From Devosia rhodophyticola (GTDB taxonomy: Bacteria > Pseudomonadota > Alphaproteobacteria > Rhizobiales > Devosiaceae): a stretch of 64,000 nt of DNA. Location of the stretch: the NCBI RefSeq assembly GCF_028816475.1, contig NZ_CP118247.1, forward strand, positions 2,162,001 to 2,226,000, written 5' to 3'. A model generated the notes under the pieces. That model saw nothing but the letters and a program-made list of their open reading frames with translations. It searched no databases and was not told the DNA's origin. Positions 27,984-37,729 of this stretch are shown here, one piece after another; the first letter of the stretch is position 1; every line of letters begins with the position of its first letter. Position numbers and translations under genes: made by a program.

Positions 27984-29006
27984 ATGGAAGCTTCATCTCA
28001 AGAGACTGGCAATGAGCCGCTTTTGGTCGTTAACGATCTGAAGAAATATTATCCGGTCAATGGGGGTTGGTTCAAGCCGCCCTCAGAATTGAAAGCGCTC
28101 GACGGGATCAGTTTTACTCTGGAACGTGGCGAGACGCTGGGACTGGTTGGCGAAAGTGGGTGTGGGAAGACGACGTTGGGCCGCTGCATTCTGCGCGCCA
28201 TCGAGCCGAGCGGGGGCAAAATCGAGTTCCTCAACGGTCGCACATATATGGACATACTGAAGCTGGATACCAAATCGTTGCGCGACCTGCGGGCGCAAAT
28301 GCAAATGGTGTTTCAGGATCCCTATGGATCGCTTGACCCCAGAATGACGGTTTTCGACATCATTGCGGAACCATTGACGACGAAAAGTCGCATTTCGGGG
28401 AAGAAGCTTACTGAGCGCGTCGCCGAACTGATGGAAATGGTTGGGTTGGAGGTTAAATTCCTCAACCGATATCCCCACGCGTTCAGCGGCGGGCAACGGC
28501 AGAGAATCGGGATTGCGCGCGCGCTGGCGACAAATCCCGAGCTTGTGGTGTGTGATGAGGCGGTATCGGCGCTTGATGTGTCGGTTCAGGCGCAGATATT
28601 GAACCTGCTCAAGGACTTGCAGCAGGAATTGGGTATTACCTACCTGTTCATTTCACACAATCTGTCGGTGGTGCGCCATATCTCGGACCGCATTGCGGTG
28701 ATGTATCTGGGTCGGCTGGTCGAGCTGGCCGAGTCCGACCAAATGTTTGAGAAGCCGATGCATCCCTACACCGAAATGCTGCTTTCGGCCATTCCAAGCC
28801 CAGACCCCGACGTCAAGCGACAGGCGGCAGTGGATGGCGAAGTGCCAAATCCGGCAAATGTGCCGCCGGGCTGTGCGTTTTGTGATCGCTGCAAATACGC
28901 AATTCCCAAGTGCCGAACCGAGAGACCCGAATTGCGGGCGCTGCAGAACAATCATTTGGCTGCGTGCCATCGGGCTGAAGAACTCAGCCTTGTGGGTGCG
29001 GTCTGA
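27984..29006 (+). CDS. ABC transporter ATP-binding protein, DppF/OppF type
   Basis: A 340-residue ATPase with Walker A GESGCGKTT, Q-loop MVFQDPYGSLDPRM, signature FSGGQRQR, Walker B VVCDEAVSALD and switch histidine ISHN, plus the cysteine-rich C-terminal segment CAFCDRCKYAIPKC. I chose the ATG at 27984, one base after the preceding stop and eight bases after GGAG; an upstream in-frame ATG at 27960 lacks a ribosome site. It completes the importer and is followed after 21 bases by the first GH117-like gene, so uptake and cleavage are co-transcribed. Confidence 0.95.
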   Translation: MEASSQETGNEPLLVVNDLKKYYPVNGGWFKPPSELKALDGISFTLERGETLGLVGESGCGKTTLGRCILRAIEPSGGKIEFLNGRTYMDILKLDTKSLRDLRAQMQMVFQDPYGSLDPRMTVFDIIAEPLTTKSRISGKKLTERVAELMEMVGLEVKFLNRYPHAFSGGQRQRIGIARALATNPELVVCDEAVSALDVSVQAQILNLLKDLQQELGITYLFISHNLSVVRHISDRIAVMYLGRLVELAESDQMFEKPMHPYTEMLLSAIPSPDPDVKRQAAVDGEVPNPANVPPGCAFCDRCKYAIPKCRTERPELRALQNNHLAACHRAEELSLVGAV

Positions 29007-29027
29007 TCATTCTTGTTGGAGGAAATA

Positions 29028-30131
29028 GTGCAAGAAAAGAGCTTGAGTGCTGCGTCCAGGCGCGCCGGGACCTATCGGAGCGAAGGGGCGGATTGGTACT
29101 GCAATTTTACCTATACCCAACTTGTTGGCCTTGGTCCTGAAGTCGGCATTCATCGACGCGATCCCAGCAGCATCCTGCTGGTCGATGGGGTGCACTATGT
29201 CTACTACACGCGCTCAAGTGGCCCTCATTTCGGCCGGGGCCAGCTTGGTTCAGCAACCAACAAGTTGTTCCCCTGGGATTACGCCGACGTCTATTATGCC
29301 ACCAGCAAGGACGGTATCGTGTGGCAGGAGCAGGGACCGGCGATCACGCGGGGCTCAGCAGGTTCGTTTGATGCACGCACGGTGTGCACCCCAGATGTGC
29401 TCCAGCATGAGGGAAAGTTCTATCTGGTCTATCAGACGCAGTCCGATCGATCCTCTTACGATTCTGCCCGCTCTGAAAATATCGGCATGGCCATCGCTGA
29501 TAGCCCAACCGGCCCATGGCGCAAGGTGGACAAACAGATTCTCGCACCTATGGACGATGGTGTGTGGTTTGGCGGCGAGGGTACATACAACAGCGGTAAT
29601 TTTGCAGGTGTAACGCACGATCCAAGTCTCTATTTCTACAAGGGTGAGTTCTGGCTTTATTACAAATGCGGCTCAGGGGCGTCGTTTGATGAGGGCCCCA
29701 AGCGCCACAAACACTCCGGACCAGATACCCGTTGGGGTGTGGCGACGTCTGCCAACCCTGATGGTCCCTATCAACACTCGCCTCTGAACCCGATTACCAA
29801 TAGCGGACATGAGACGATGCTGTGGCATTACAACGATGGCATTGCTGCGCTTTTGAACCGGGACGGTCCGGAGCAGGATACGATCCAGTGGGCACCTGAC
29901 GGGATCAACTTCGAGGTTATGGCCCATGTCAGCGCGACGCCGCAGGCCGGCGGTGCTTTCCGATCCGGAAAAGAGGAAGCGCACCCACTCGCTGGCATGC
30001 AATGGGGTCTATGTCATCTTGATGAACGCGGCGCGCACTGGAATTATCTGATGCGTTTTGATGCCGACCAACGACAGGGCTACAGGGTCGGTTTTTCCTA
30101 TCCACCTTCAAGTGCGGGCGGCATTTTTTAG
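29028..30131 (+). CDS. GH117-like glycosidase 1 (3,6-anhydro-galactosidase type)
   Basis: A cytoplasmic protein (no signal peptide) of 367 residues with the hallmarks of GH117 five-bladed propellers. The N-terminal domain-swap motif SxAxxR reads SAASRR. GIHRRDPSS carries the candidate base aspartate, FDARTVCTPDV follows, then THDPSLYFY with the second aspartate and NSGHETMLW with the histidine and glutamate. Characterised GH117 enzymes release 3,6-anhydro-L-galactose from neoagaro-oligosaccharides. Import followed by intracellular cleavage fits the operon. The GTG at 29028 sits six bases after GGAGG. It is closer to copy 3 than to copy 2. Exact substrate is unknown. Confidence 0.85.
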   Translation: MQEKSLSAASRRAGTYRSEGADWYCNFTYTQLVGLGPEVGIHRRDPSSILLVDGVHYVYYTRSSGPHFGRGQLGSATNKLFPWDYADVYYATSKDGIVWQEQGPAITRGSAGSFDARTVCTPDVLQHEGKFYLVYQTQSDRSSYDSARSENIGMAIADSPTGPWRKVDKQILAPMDDGVWFGGEGTYNSGNFAGVTHDPSLYFYKGEFWLYYKCGSGASFDEGPKRHKHSGPDTRWGVATSANPDGPYQHSPLNPITNSGHETMLWHYNDGIAALLNRDGPEQDTIQWAPDGINFEVMAHVSATPQAGGAFRSGKEEAHPLAGMQWGLCHLDERGAHWNYLMRFDADQRQGYRVGFSYPPSSAGGIF

Positions 30132-30266
30132 GCCCGCAACCGCACCAAAAAAACTTGCGCCAAATACCGTGAGGGGGAGTGGAACGATCAGCGCACCGCT
30201 GCATCGCGCGGCGACGTCTGCTCTCAATTTGTAACAAGACGATTGTAAAGTCCATCGGAGGAAGAG

Positions 30267-31355
30267 ATGACCACACTGAGCCTAGCCACAAAACGCGCCG
30301 AAAACTATCCGGAAAAACAGGGCGAATGGTATTGCGGTTTCAGCTACACCCCGTTGATCGGGCTGGGGTATGAACCGGGTGTACATCGCCGGGATGCCAG
30401 CTCGATTATTCGCGTCGATGGGCTTTATTATGTATATTACACCCGATCTGTCGGCCCTCATTTTGGTCGAGGTGTCGGTGATGGAACCGAGCATAAAATA
30501 TTCCCCTGGGATTACGCTGACATCTACTTCGCTACGAGTGCCGACGGCATGGTCTGGGAAGAGCAAGGGCCGGCGGTAGCACGCGGTGAACCCGGCAGCT
30601 TCGATGCCCGGACCGTCTGCACGCCCGATGTGCTGGAGCATGCGGGAAAATATTACCTCGTCTACCAAACGCAATCCGATAAGGAACCTTATGCGTCGGG
30701 GCGCTCGGAGCGGGTAGGCCTGGCAATATCGGACAGCCCGCGTGGACCTTGGCGTAAAATTGAAACGCCAATCCTCACACGCATGGACGACGGGGAATGG
30801 TTCGGAAAATCCGACAACTATAATAGCGGCCTGTTCGGCGGCATAACGCACGACCCCAGCCTGTTTTTCTATCAAGGCCAGTGGTGGCTTTACTACAAGT
30901 GCGGGTCAACCAAGGAGATGCAGGGCGGCAAACACAAGTTTGCCGGCCCCGACACTCGCTGGGGTGTGGCGATGTCCGATAAACCCGAGGGCCCCTATAC
31001 TCATTCTGAGTTCAACCCGATCACCAACAGTGGCCATGAAACGATGTTGTGGCACTACAAGGGTGGTATCGCGGCTCTGTTGAACCGCGATGGCCCGGAG
31101 TCCGATACAATCCAATGGGCGCCCGATGGGATCAATTTCTCGATCATGGCTCATGTGCACAGCACGCCGCAGGCCGCAGGCGCGTACCGCCCCGCCAGTT
31201 CCGACGGGCACCCGCTTGATGGCATTCGTTGGGGAATGTGCCATTTGAACCAGCAGGGATCACAATGGAATTATATGGTTCGGTTTGATGTGGATCCGCG
31301 CCATAGCCATTCGATCGCAATGGGATACGCCAAATCCACCATTGGTGAGATCTAG
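30267..31355 (+). CDS. GH117-like glycosidase 2
   Basis: A 362-residue paralogue of the flanking genes. The motif SLATKR (SxAxxR) is at residues 5-10. Candidate catalytic residues are D43 (VHRRDASS), D196 (THDPSLFF), and H257/E258 (NSGHETMLW). It lacks a signal peptide. It is the most divergent of the three, including GLGYEPGVH in place of the GPEVGIH seen in the other two, which suggests a different linkage, substituent or chain length. A GGAGGAAGAG Shine-Dalgarno precedes the ATG, 135 bases after copy 1. The gap has no terminator I can see. Confidence 0.85.
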   Translation: MTTLSLATKRAENYPEKQGEWYCGFSYTPLIGLGYEPGVHRRDASSIIRVDGLYYVYYTRSVGPHFGRGVGDGTEHKIFPWDYADIYFATSADGMVWEEQGPAVARGEPGSFDARTVCTPDVLEHAGKYYLVYQTQSDKEPYASGRSERVGLAISDSPRGPWRKIETPILTRMDDGEWFGKSDNYNSGLFGGITHDPSLFFYQGQWWLYYKCGSTKEMQGGKHKFAGPDTRWGVAMSDKPEGPYTHSEFNPITNSGHETMLWHYKGGIAALLNRDGPESDTIQWAPDGINFSIMAHVHSTPQAAGAYRPASSDGHPLDGIRWGMCHLNQQGSQWNYMVRFDVDPRHSHSIAMGYAKSTIGEI

Positions 31356-31471
31356 CCACATTGGGGTGCCGCAGAACATTACCTGCTGGCGCTCCAAGAC
31401 TGCTGCTGAGGGTGAAATCGCGTGAAAATGTCCCCCGACCTTACCGTCAACCTTAATGAGGATACTCGAGT

Positions 31472-32566
31472 ATGACTCGTAGTCTTGCGTCGCAGCGTGC
31501 GGCAAACTATCGAAAAAATGGGGCTGAGTGGTACGGCAATTTTACCTATACGCCGATCGCAGGACTGGGCCCTGAGGTTGGCATTCACCGCCGGGATCCA
31601 AGTAGCGTGCTGCTGGTCGATGATTTGTATTACGTCTACTACACACGATCAGCTGGGCCCCATTTCGGTCGTCAAAGCGCCGGCGCGGGTCGAGCAAAAT
31701 TGTATCCTTGGGATTTTGCCGACATTTACTACGCGACCAGCCTCGACGGCATCGTATGGCAGGAGCAGGGACCTTCGGTTCAGCGCGGTCCCAAGGGGTC
31801 GTTCGACGCAAGAACGGTATGCACGCCAGACGTCCTCGAGTACGAGGGCAAATTTTACATGGTGTATCAGACACAGTCGGACAAGGCGTCCTACTTCACT
31901 GGCCGATCAGAGAGCGTCGGAATGGCGATTGCGGACAAGCCAGCCGGGCCATGGCGCAAGTTCCGCGAAGAAATTCTAACTCCTATGGAGAACGGGGACT
32001 GGTTCGGCAACGACGATAGCTACAATAGTGGCACGTTCGTTGGGGTAACGCACGATCCGAGCCTATATTTCTACAAGGGCGCGTTCTGGCTTTACTACAA
32101 GTGTGGTTCAGCTGCCGATGCTGTAAGCGGGGTGAACCCTCATAAGCATTCGGGCCCCGATACCCGGTGGGGCGTTGCAACATCGGTTCGTCCGGAAGGC
32201 CCCTACACGCACTCGCCTCTGAACCCGATCACCAATAGCGGCCACGAAACCATGCTTTGGCATTACAACGGAGGCATCGCCGCCCTGTTGAACAGAGATG
32301 GGCCGGAGCAGGACACCATCCAGTGGGCGGCGGATGGAGTCAGTTTCGAGTTGATGGCGCACGTCAATAACACGCCGCAGGGCGGTGGCGCTTTCCGCTC
32401 CGGTGAGGAGGAGGCACACCCACTTGCAGGCATTCAATGGGGTTTGTGTCATTTGGATCAGAGAGCGGAAAAGTGGAACTGCCTGATGCGTTTCGATCTT
32501 GATCCTCGCCAAAGTAATCGCGTTGGTTCTGGATATCCAGCATCCAACGTTGCCAGTCTGTTTTAG
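31472..32566 (+). CDS. GH117-like glycosidase 3
   Basis: A 364-residue paralogue with SLASQR (SxAxxR), GIHRRDPSS, FDARTVCTPDV, THDPSLYFY and NSGHETMLW all intact. By eye it is the closer relative of copy 1, sharing long stretches such as PWRK..., KFYxVYQTQSD and GPEQDTIQW. No signal peptide. AATGAGGA lies nine bases before the ATG. Retention of the catalytic set in all three copies suggests that all are active and functionally split rather than redundant. It is followed after 34 bases by the frameshifted hydroxyacid dehydrogenase. Confidence 0.85.
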   Translation: MTRSLASQRAANYRKNGAEWYGNFTYTPIAGLGPEVGIHRRDPSSVLLVDDLYYVYYTRSAGPHFGRQSAGAGRAKLYPWDFADIYYATSLDGIVWQEQGPSVQRGPKGSFDARTVCTPDVLEYEGKFYMVYQTQSDKASYFTGRSESVGMAIADKPAGPWRKFREEILTPMENGDWFGNDDSYNSGTFVGVTHDPSLYFYKGAFWLYYKCGSAADAVSGVNPHKHSGPDTRWGVATSVRPEGPYTHSPLNPITNSGHETMLWHYNGGIAALLNRDGPEQDTIQWAADGVSFELMAHVNNTPQGGGAFRSGEEEAHPLAGIQWGLCHLDQRAEKWNCLMRFDLDPRQSNRVGSGYPASNVASLF

Positions 32567-32600
32567 GCTTCCCCTCGTTGAAACGTCAGGACAAAACATA

Positions 32601-33568
32601 ATGCGCCTACTTGTTGCCGAAGCAATGCTGTCAAAAATTTTGAGTGATCGCGCACGGGAGGAAGAGTGGTGGGATAAACTGAGGCGTTCGCGGCCTGAAC
32701 TCGAGATCGAGTTTGTTGATAGTCAGGAGGCGCTTTGCGAACGCATTCATGATGCTGATGCCGTTGCGGGATTTGTGTCGGAGGCGGCGTTAGCCCGGGC
32801 CAGCAAGCGTCTAGTCTGGGTCCATTCCTGGGCGGCGGGGCCGCAGGATCAGCTATACCCCAGCTTTAACCAGACCAATATCACGCTGACCTGTAGCAAG
32901 GGTAACGGGGCAATTCCTTTGGCCGAACATGCGATACTGATGATGCTGATGTTGGCCAGGGATATGCCTAGCTACTGGCAGGCGCAGGCGGCACGACAGT
33001 GGTCAGGCCATGTGAACATCGAACTTGCTGGCAAAACCTGCGCCATTTTGGGGGCAGGCCACTCGGCAAAGGAACTGGCAAAGCGAGCGCGTGCCTTTGG
33101 CATGAAAGTTTTGGCCTATCGGCGAACCCCCACAAGTTCGCCCGAGTTTGATCGGGTCTGCGGCGGGGATGAATTGCAAGGCTTGCTGGCAGAGGCAGAT
33201 TTTGTCGTCAACACCTTGCCGCGGACGCCGCATACCATCGGTTTGATTGGCGCTGCTGAGCTCGATTGTATGAAGCGAACCGCCTATTACGTCTGTGTGT
33301 CGCGGGGGGCATCGTTCAGGATGACGCGTTGATTGCTGCGCTGCGTGAAAAGCGCATAGCAGGCGCGGGGCTGGACGCGCATCTGGTGGAGCCGCTCGAC
33401 GCTGATAGCCCGTACTGGGACTTGCCAAACACCATCGTGACGCCACACGACGCTGCCCACTGCGTTGAGACCCACGAGCGAGGTGTCGCCATTCTGATTG
33501 AAAATGCAAAGCGCTTCGGCTCGGATCGACCACTTGTCAATGTGGTTGATGTTGAGGTGGGGTACTAG
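32601..33568 (+). pseudogene. D-2-hydroxyacid dehydrogenase, frameshifted
   Basis: The frame from the ATG at 32601 encodes a D-isomer-specific hydroxyacid dehydrogenase up to the conserved SRGG motif. At the G6 run 33304-33309 it loses one base and stops at 33332. With one more G it would continue as GGIVQDDALIAALRE through GAGLDAHLVEPL and VTPHDAAH to 33568, giving a normal length of about 323 residues. Its NAD motif (GAGHSAKEL) deviates from GxGxxG. The truncated product would lose the catalytic histidine. It lies at the end of the ABC/GH117 operon and may once have processed the released sugar's acid. Confidence 0.85.
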
Positions 33569-33618
33569 CCGGCCGCCATATTTCAAGGAAAGCGGATATT
33601 CCCAAATCAGTGACACCA

Positions 33619-34256
33619 GGGGCAGCCAAGGCATTGGTCTGGTCATTGGGGCAGCGATTGCAAGGCAAGGCGCAAATGTAGCCTTGATCGCGCGCGACCA
33701 GGATCGACTGGATCGCGCGGTGGCCGAGCTGAGCGAATCTAATGGGAAGGTGATCGGGATTGCTGCCGATGTGACCAGTCTGGATGATGTTGAGCGGGCG
33801 TGTGCCGAATGTAACCAAGTCAACGGGCCCGTTGGCTTATTGGTCAACAATGCGGGCCTGCATAAGGGCTGTGGTCCATTCCGGGAAATCACTGCCGAGG
33901 CTACCTGTGTGACCGGTTATGCTGTCGGCAAGACAGCGATGATGCGCTTTACGGAGAGCGTCGCCCTGGAGCATCACTGTGTTTTTGCTTTTGCCCTGCT
34001 GCCTGGATTGGTCAACATGCCGGGCAATCAAGACAAGTTTAAGCGCGAAGCCGAAATGCTCGAAGCGAAATCACGGCCGCCTGAAGATGCTTCCGAGATA
34101 GCCTTGGCGTTCGCTAGCGGTCGGTTCGATGAATTGACGGGCCGCGTTTTCCGGGCGGGGGAAAATATGGATACCATTTTGGGCGATACCAAAAAATCAT
34201 CGAGAGTGATCTCAGGCGGCTGGCCGTGCCTTGAGGCGCACGAGCGATCGGAAATG
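33619..34256 (+). pseudogene. short-chain dehydrogenase/reductase remnant with internal deletion
   Basis: Homology to SDR oxidoreductases begins abruptly at a damaged dinucleotide motif (TRGSQGIG for TGxxxGIG) with no usable start codon of its own. It continues through VALIARD, DVTSLDD and LVNNAGLHKGCGPFREITAE, then jumps directly to TGYAVGKTAMMRF. The usual 50-60 residues between NNAG and YxxxK, including the catalytic serine, are missing. The C-terminal part (LPGLVNMPGN, FASGRFDELTGRVF) is present. It is a relic lying between two other disrupted genes. Confidence 0.8.
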
Positions 34257-34288
34257 GCACGGCAACTGGTGCCGCGCCAATCTATAAT

Positions 34289-36056
34289 TTACGCCAGCGT
34301 GAGAATTCCCCACATGGACAAATGTGGGACCCGGATCACGGTTTCCTCACCTTGTGAATTGATCTGAAGTGCCACTGGCTCTACGCCCGGCGCATAAAAT
34401 CTGGCTGAAGTAAACGCGCGCCCGGTCAATGACCGGCCAAGGGCAATATCAACGTCATTTTGAACCGTGAACGCGTCGTCATCATGGTCGAGATTGAAAT
34501 TGACGAGGTGCAGAATTAGAGGTGCGCTAGCGTCATCCTTGTTCTCGCGCGCCTGAACCACAATATTGTCGGCCCCATGCACCGAAATAGAGGGGGTGAT
34601 GGTGCTGAGTAACTGCTCGGCATTGGTCCAAGTGATTAGCTTGGTGCCGATTTCATCCAGTTTTCTGGTTTGTGCATCGTTAAGGTATTCCTTGTCAAAG
34701 CACACGACGGCGTCAAGGTTGGTCAGATCCTCAGACAATAGACTGTCCTTGATCCAATCATCCCCAGCCACGATATATCGATGCGGAATATTGGCGTGGG
34801 TCAGTGCGGCGGTTGCATCAACTATCGCGGTCGCCGGTGCGCTGCGTTGAAACTGTTCCTTGGAGTATTTTCGAGAGACCCCGTTGCTGAAGATCAACGC
34901 GACTTTTGCGACCGCCTCATACCCATCAAAAAGCTGCGAATAGTCACGAACGAAGTGATAGAGGTCCTCATAGTCGCCGACTTTGCTGTGATACCAGTGA
35001 TCGGCCTCATTGGTAATTCTGATCGACCACATTTTGGTTGGAACCATGAACACATGGCCAAACGCGTAGGCTTGTGCAATCCATAGGCGTATTTTGGCGA
35101 TGCGATCGTCCAGCCTGGCTGGCTCGAAGTCTTGCGGAACAGCTGTAATCGCCAGTAACCGTTCAATGGCGTCGGCCAATTTGTAGGTATGGATGACGTC
35201 GCGCGGAAATACTTCGTCCTTGTTGCCAAGATATTTCATCTCATTAGTGTAGAAGTCGTGTTGATCGACTGCGTACATATAAGAAGCACTATAAAATGGC
35301 GAGTTCGAACTCATGGGGATATTGCGGCCGGCTAGGTTGCAGGCGGATGATTTGAAGAGTTGAAACAGGCCGTTTATTTCGTCCCACTGATAGTCGAAAA
35401 ATTCCTTGAGAAGGGGCAGGGAGGGGGTGGACGGTGGTTTCTTCGCGATATTGATCGGAGGTTACGCCTTTGTCGCGTAGGTAGGTTCGATAGTCGAAGC
35501 CATAGAGGGTCGAAATGCCGTGTTCTGCCAATTGTTTTTTGGACAGTTTATGGCCGAGATAGGATTTGAACCCCGACATGCAATGATCACAAAAACACCC
35601 GCCGTAGCGGCGACTCAGGGCGCCGATGGTGGGAATTGCCGAGTCGATCATCAGCCAATCCACACCAGATGCAACGACCCGCTCGAGCTGGTAGATCAAA
35701 TAAGCCCGGTATCCGGGCGCGTTGGTGCAATAATGGTAGGCGGGATGGCCCTTGTAGCGGTGCTCCCACCAGGTCGTGACAGGCATATAGTCGAGGTCGC
35801 GGACCACCGATTCCATGAAGTTGCTGTCGTAGTCGATCATGCCCATCCAGTCGGCATCCAGCTCTACGCGGCCCTGAAACTTGACCCCGCAGCGATGTGC
35901 CTCGTCAACGAAGCGCTTCATCACCTCGTCCGGCTCAAGTCCGCGTCGGTCGGGTTCGGGCAAGAATCCCCACCCAAGGGCGGTCGCCCGGAACCGTTTG
36001 AATTCCTCCATCGTACCCGGTCGCGTGATGACGACGTCTGATCGTTTTAGTGTCAC
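34289..36056 (-). pseudogene. TIM-barrel glycoside hydrolase-like protein, frameshifted
   Basis: From a GTG at 36056 the frame encodes a TIM-barrel N-terminus resembling GH42-like enzymes. It has DYDSNFMESVVRDLDY, VDWLMIDSAI and the cysteine pair CFCDHC. Near 35419-35427 an apparent extra C (C-rich run on the minus strand) shifts the frame. The second frame continues as KEFFDYQWDEINGLF and runs to 34289. It has a barrel end, a Rossmann-like middle domain (DAVVCFDKEYL) and a C-terminal beta-sandwich, the order seen in beta-galactosidases with a trimerisation domain. I cannot assign a family. Together the parts make about 590 residues. It lies 11 bases after the sulfatase, in one operon. Confidence 0.75.
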
Positions 36057-36067
36057 GTTCTCTTCCC

Positions 36068-37729
36068 TTAGGTCTTTTCCAGTTTTGTGAGATAGACGAA
36101 ATACGGGCCGCGTTCGGCTTGGTCCTTTTCACCAGAAAGCCAAGCTTGAAGCGTGGTTTTCCCCGTATCCAGCCAAGTATTGAATAGGGCGCAATCCTCA
36201 TCACCCTTGAGCAGTTCTGACTGGTCGGTCTCGCCGATTTTCAGCCGAGCCGTCTGCGCGCCGAGCCCACCTGCGACGCCGCGCGGATAGCGTCGCAGTT
36301 CGATCTCATAGTGCGCCGGTACGACAATATCGAGCGCCCAAAAACCATTGGCATTTCGGTCTGGATCGCTAACCCATTCCTGCATCCATGGAATTTTCCC
36401 GGCGGTGGGATGCCAGTCTCGCGCGGTCAATAGACATGGATCTGCAGGCGGTGAGCCGACAAGGGCATAGACATAATCGGCAAGTGCCGGTTGGAGGCTT
36501 TCCCACCAGCCCTCGTAGTCCTGCCGCAGTTCGGCAACGATGTTGGGCTCGTTGCTGGCAATATCGGTAGACTGGCCGGGATCAGTGTTCACGTCGTAGA
36601 GTTCGATGCCGTTGATCAAGCGCCAATTGCCGCGCATCACAACGCAATGGTGCCATTTCCTGGGAACGTCTGGCTGCAGGTGCACAAAAAGGCTGCGCTC
36701 TGGTGCGGGTTCATCGGAAAGTATTTGAGGAACGAGGCTAACGCCATCAAAGCTGTCGTTTGGTTGTACCGGCAATTTGCACAGGTCAATCAGCGTCGGC
36801 AGCACATCAATGTGGCCTGTCAGGCCGCTGATCTTGTGCTCGAACGGGAGATATCCGGGCGCACGCAGGAAGAAGTTGACGCGGTGTCCACCTTCATAGA
36901 CGGCCCCCTTTTTTCCGCGCATGCCGGCGTTAAAACCTGAACCGGTTTCGGGATCAAATCCAGCGGCCGTGCCGTGGTCGGCGGTGAAAACAACAATGGT
37001 GTTCTCATCAAGCCCGAGCTCCGCGAGCTTTGCAAACAGGCGCCCCATATTGTCATCGAAATTGGTGATCATCCCATAAAACCGGGCCCGCTCTTCGGGG
37101 ATGCCCTGATCGCGGAACGGTTGGGCATAGGACTCGGGAACGTGGAAGGGCGAGTGCATGGCGTTGGTCGCCAGATAGACGAAAAAGCGCTCGTCCTTCT
37201 TGCCTTCGATGTAGTCCATTGCTTCATCGAAAAAGATGTCGGTGCAGTATCCCTCGTGCTGCCTGGGCTCGCCATTGTGGAAATAGACATCATCGAAAAA
37301 GTCGTTACCCCAATAGTCGGGTAGTTCGCCGATGCCGCCGCCGCCATGATATATGGTAGTCTCAAATCCGCGATGCTGGGGCGCGAAGGGATAGTTGTCC
37401 CCCAAATGCCATTTGCCGAACATTGCGGTGCGATAATCGCTTTGGGCGAAGTAATCGGCCATCGTGGTTGCGCTTGTATCAAGCTGATGGCGGCCCTCAA
37501 CCACGTGCCAGACGCCGCTTCGCGTTGAATAGCGCCCGGTCATCAGCGCCGCGCGTGAGGGCGAGCAAACGGGGTCATGATGGTGGTTGTCCAGCTGAAC
37601 GCTTTGTCTGGCCATGCGGTCCAAGTGTGGGGTCTTTAGTGTCGGATTACCGTGATAAGATATATCGCCGTAACCCTGATCATCAGTGATGACGAAAATG
37701 ACATTGGGTTTTGAGATTGTGGCCTCCAT
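36068..37729 (-). CDS. S1-family sulfatase
   Basis: A 553-residue arylsulfatase-type enzyme. It has metal aspartates in TDDQGYGD (about 16-22), the formylglycine motif CSPSR with the modified cysteine at 55, GKWHLGD, and VVFTADHGTA in the middle. The C-x-P-S-R motif needs an anaerobic- or FGE-type maturase encoded elsewhere. No signal peptide is visible, so it should desulfate imported oligosaccharides in the cytoplasm. Its neighbours are GH117-like enzymes and an ABC importer, which points to sulfated galactan fragments. Its promoter region contains a TTGGTAGAACCA site resembling those before the ABC operon. Confidence 0.9.
   Translation of the reverse strand: MEATISKPNVIFVITDDQGYGDISYHGNPTLKTPHLDRMARQSVQLDNHHHDPVCSPSRAALMTGRYSTRSGVWHVVEGRHQLDTSATTMADYFAQSDYRTAMFGKWHLGDNYPFAPQHRGFETTIYHGGGGIGELPDYWGNDFFDDVYFHNGEPRQHEGYCTDIFFDEAMDYIEGKKDERFFVYLATNAMHSPFHVPESYAQPFRDQGIPEERARFYGMITNFDDNMGRLFAKLAELGLDENTIVVFTADHGTAAGFDPETGSGFNAGMRGKKGAVYEGGHRVNFFLRAPGYLPFEHKISGLTGHIDVLPTLIDLCKLPVQPNDSFDGVSLVPQILSDEPAPERSLFVHLQPDVPRKWHHCVVMRGNWRLINGIELYDVNTDPGQSTDIASNEPNIVAELRQDYEGWWESLQPALADYVYALVGSPPADPCLLTARDWHPTAGKIPWMQEWVSDPDRNANGFWALDIVVPAHYEIELRRYPRGVAGGLGAQTARLKIGETDQSELLKGDEDCALFNTWLDTGKTTLQAWLSGEKDQAERGPYFVYLTKLEKT

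Noticed and set aside
32567..37729. Mobile element as the cause of gene decay
   Set aside because: I searched for transposase-like frames, terminal inverted repeats and target duplications around the broken genes and saw none.
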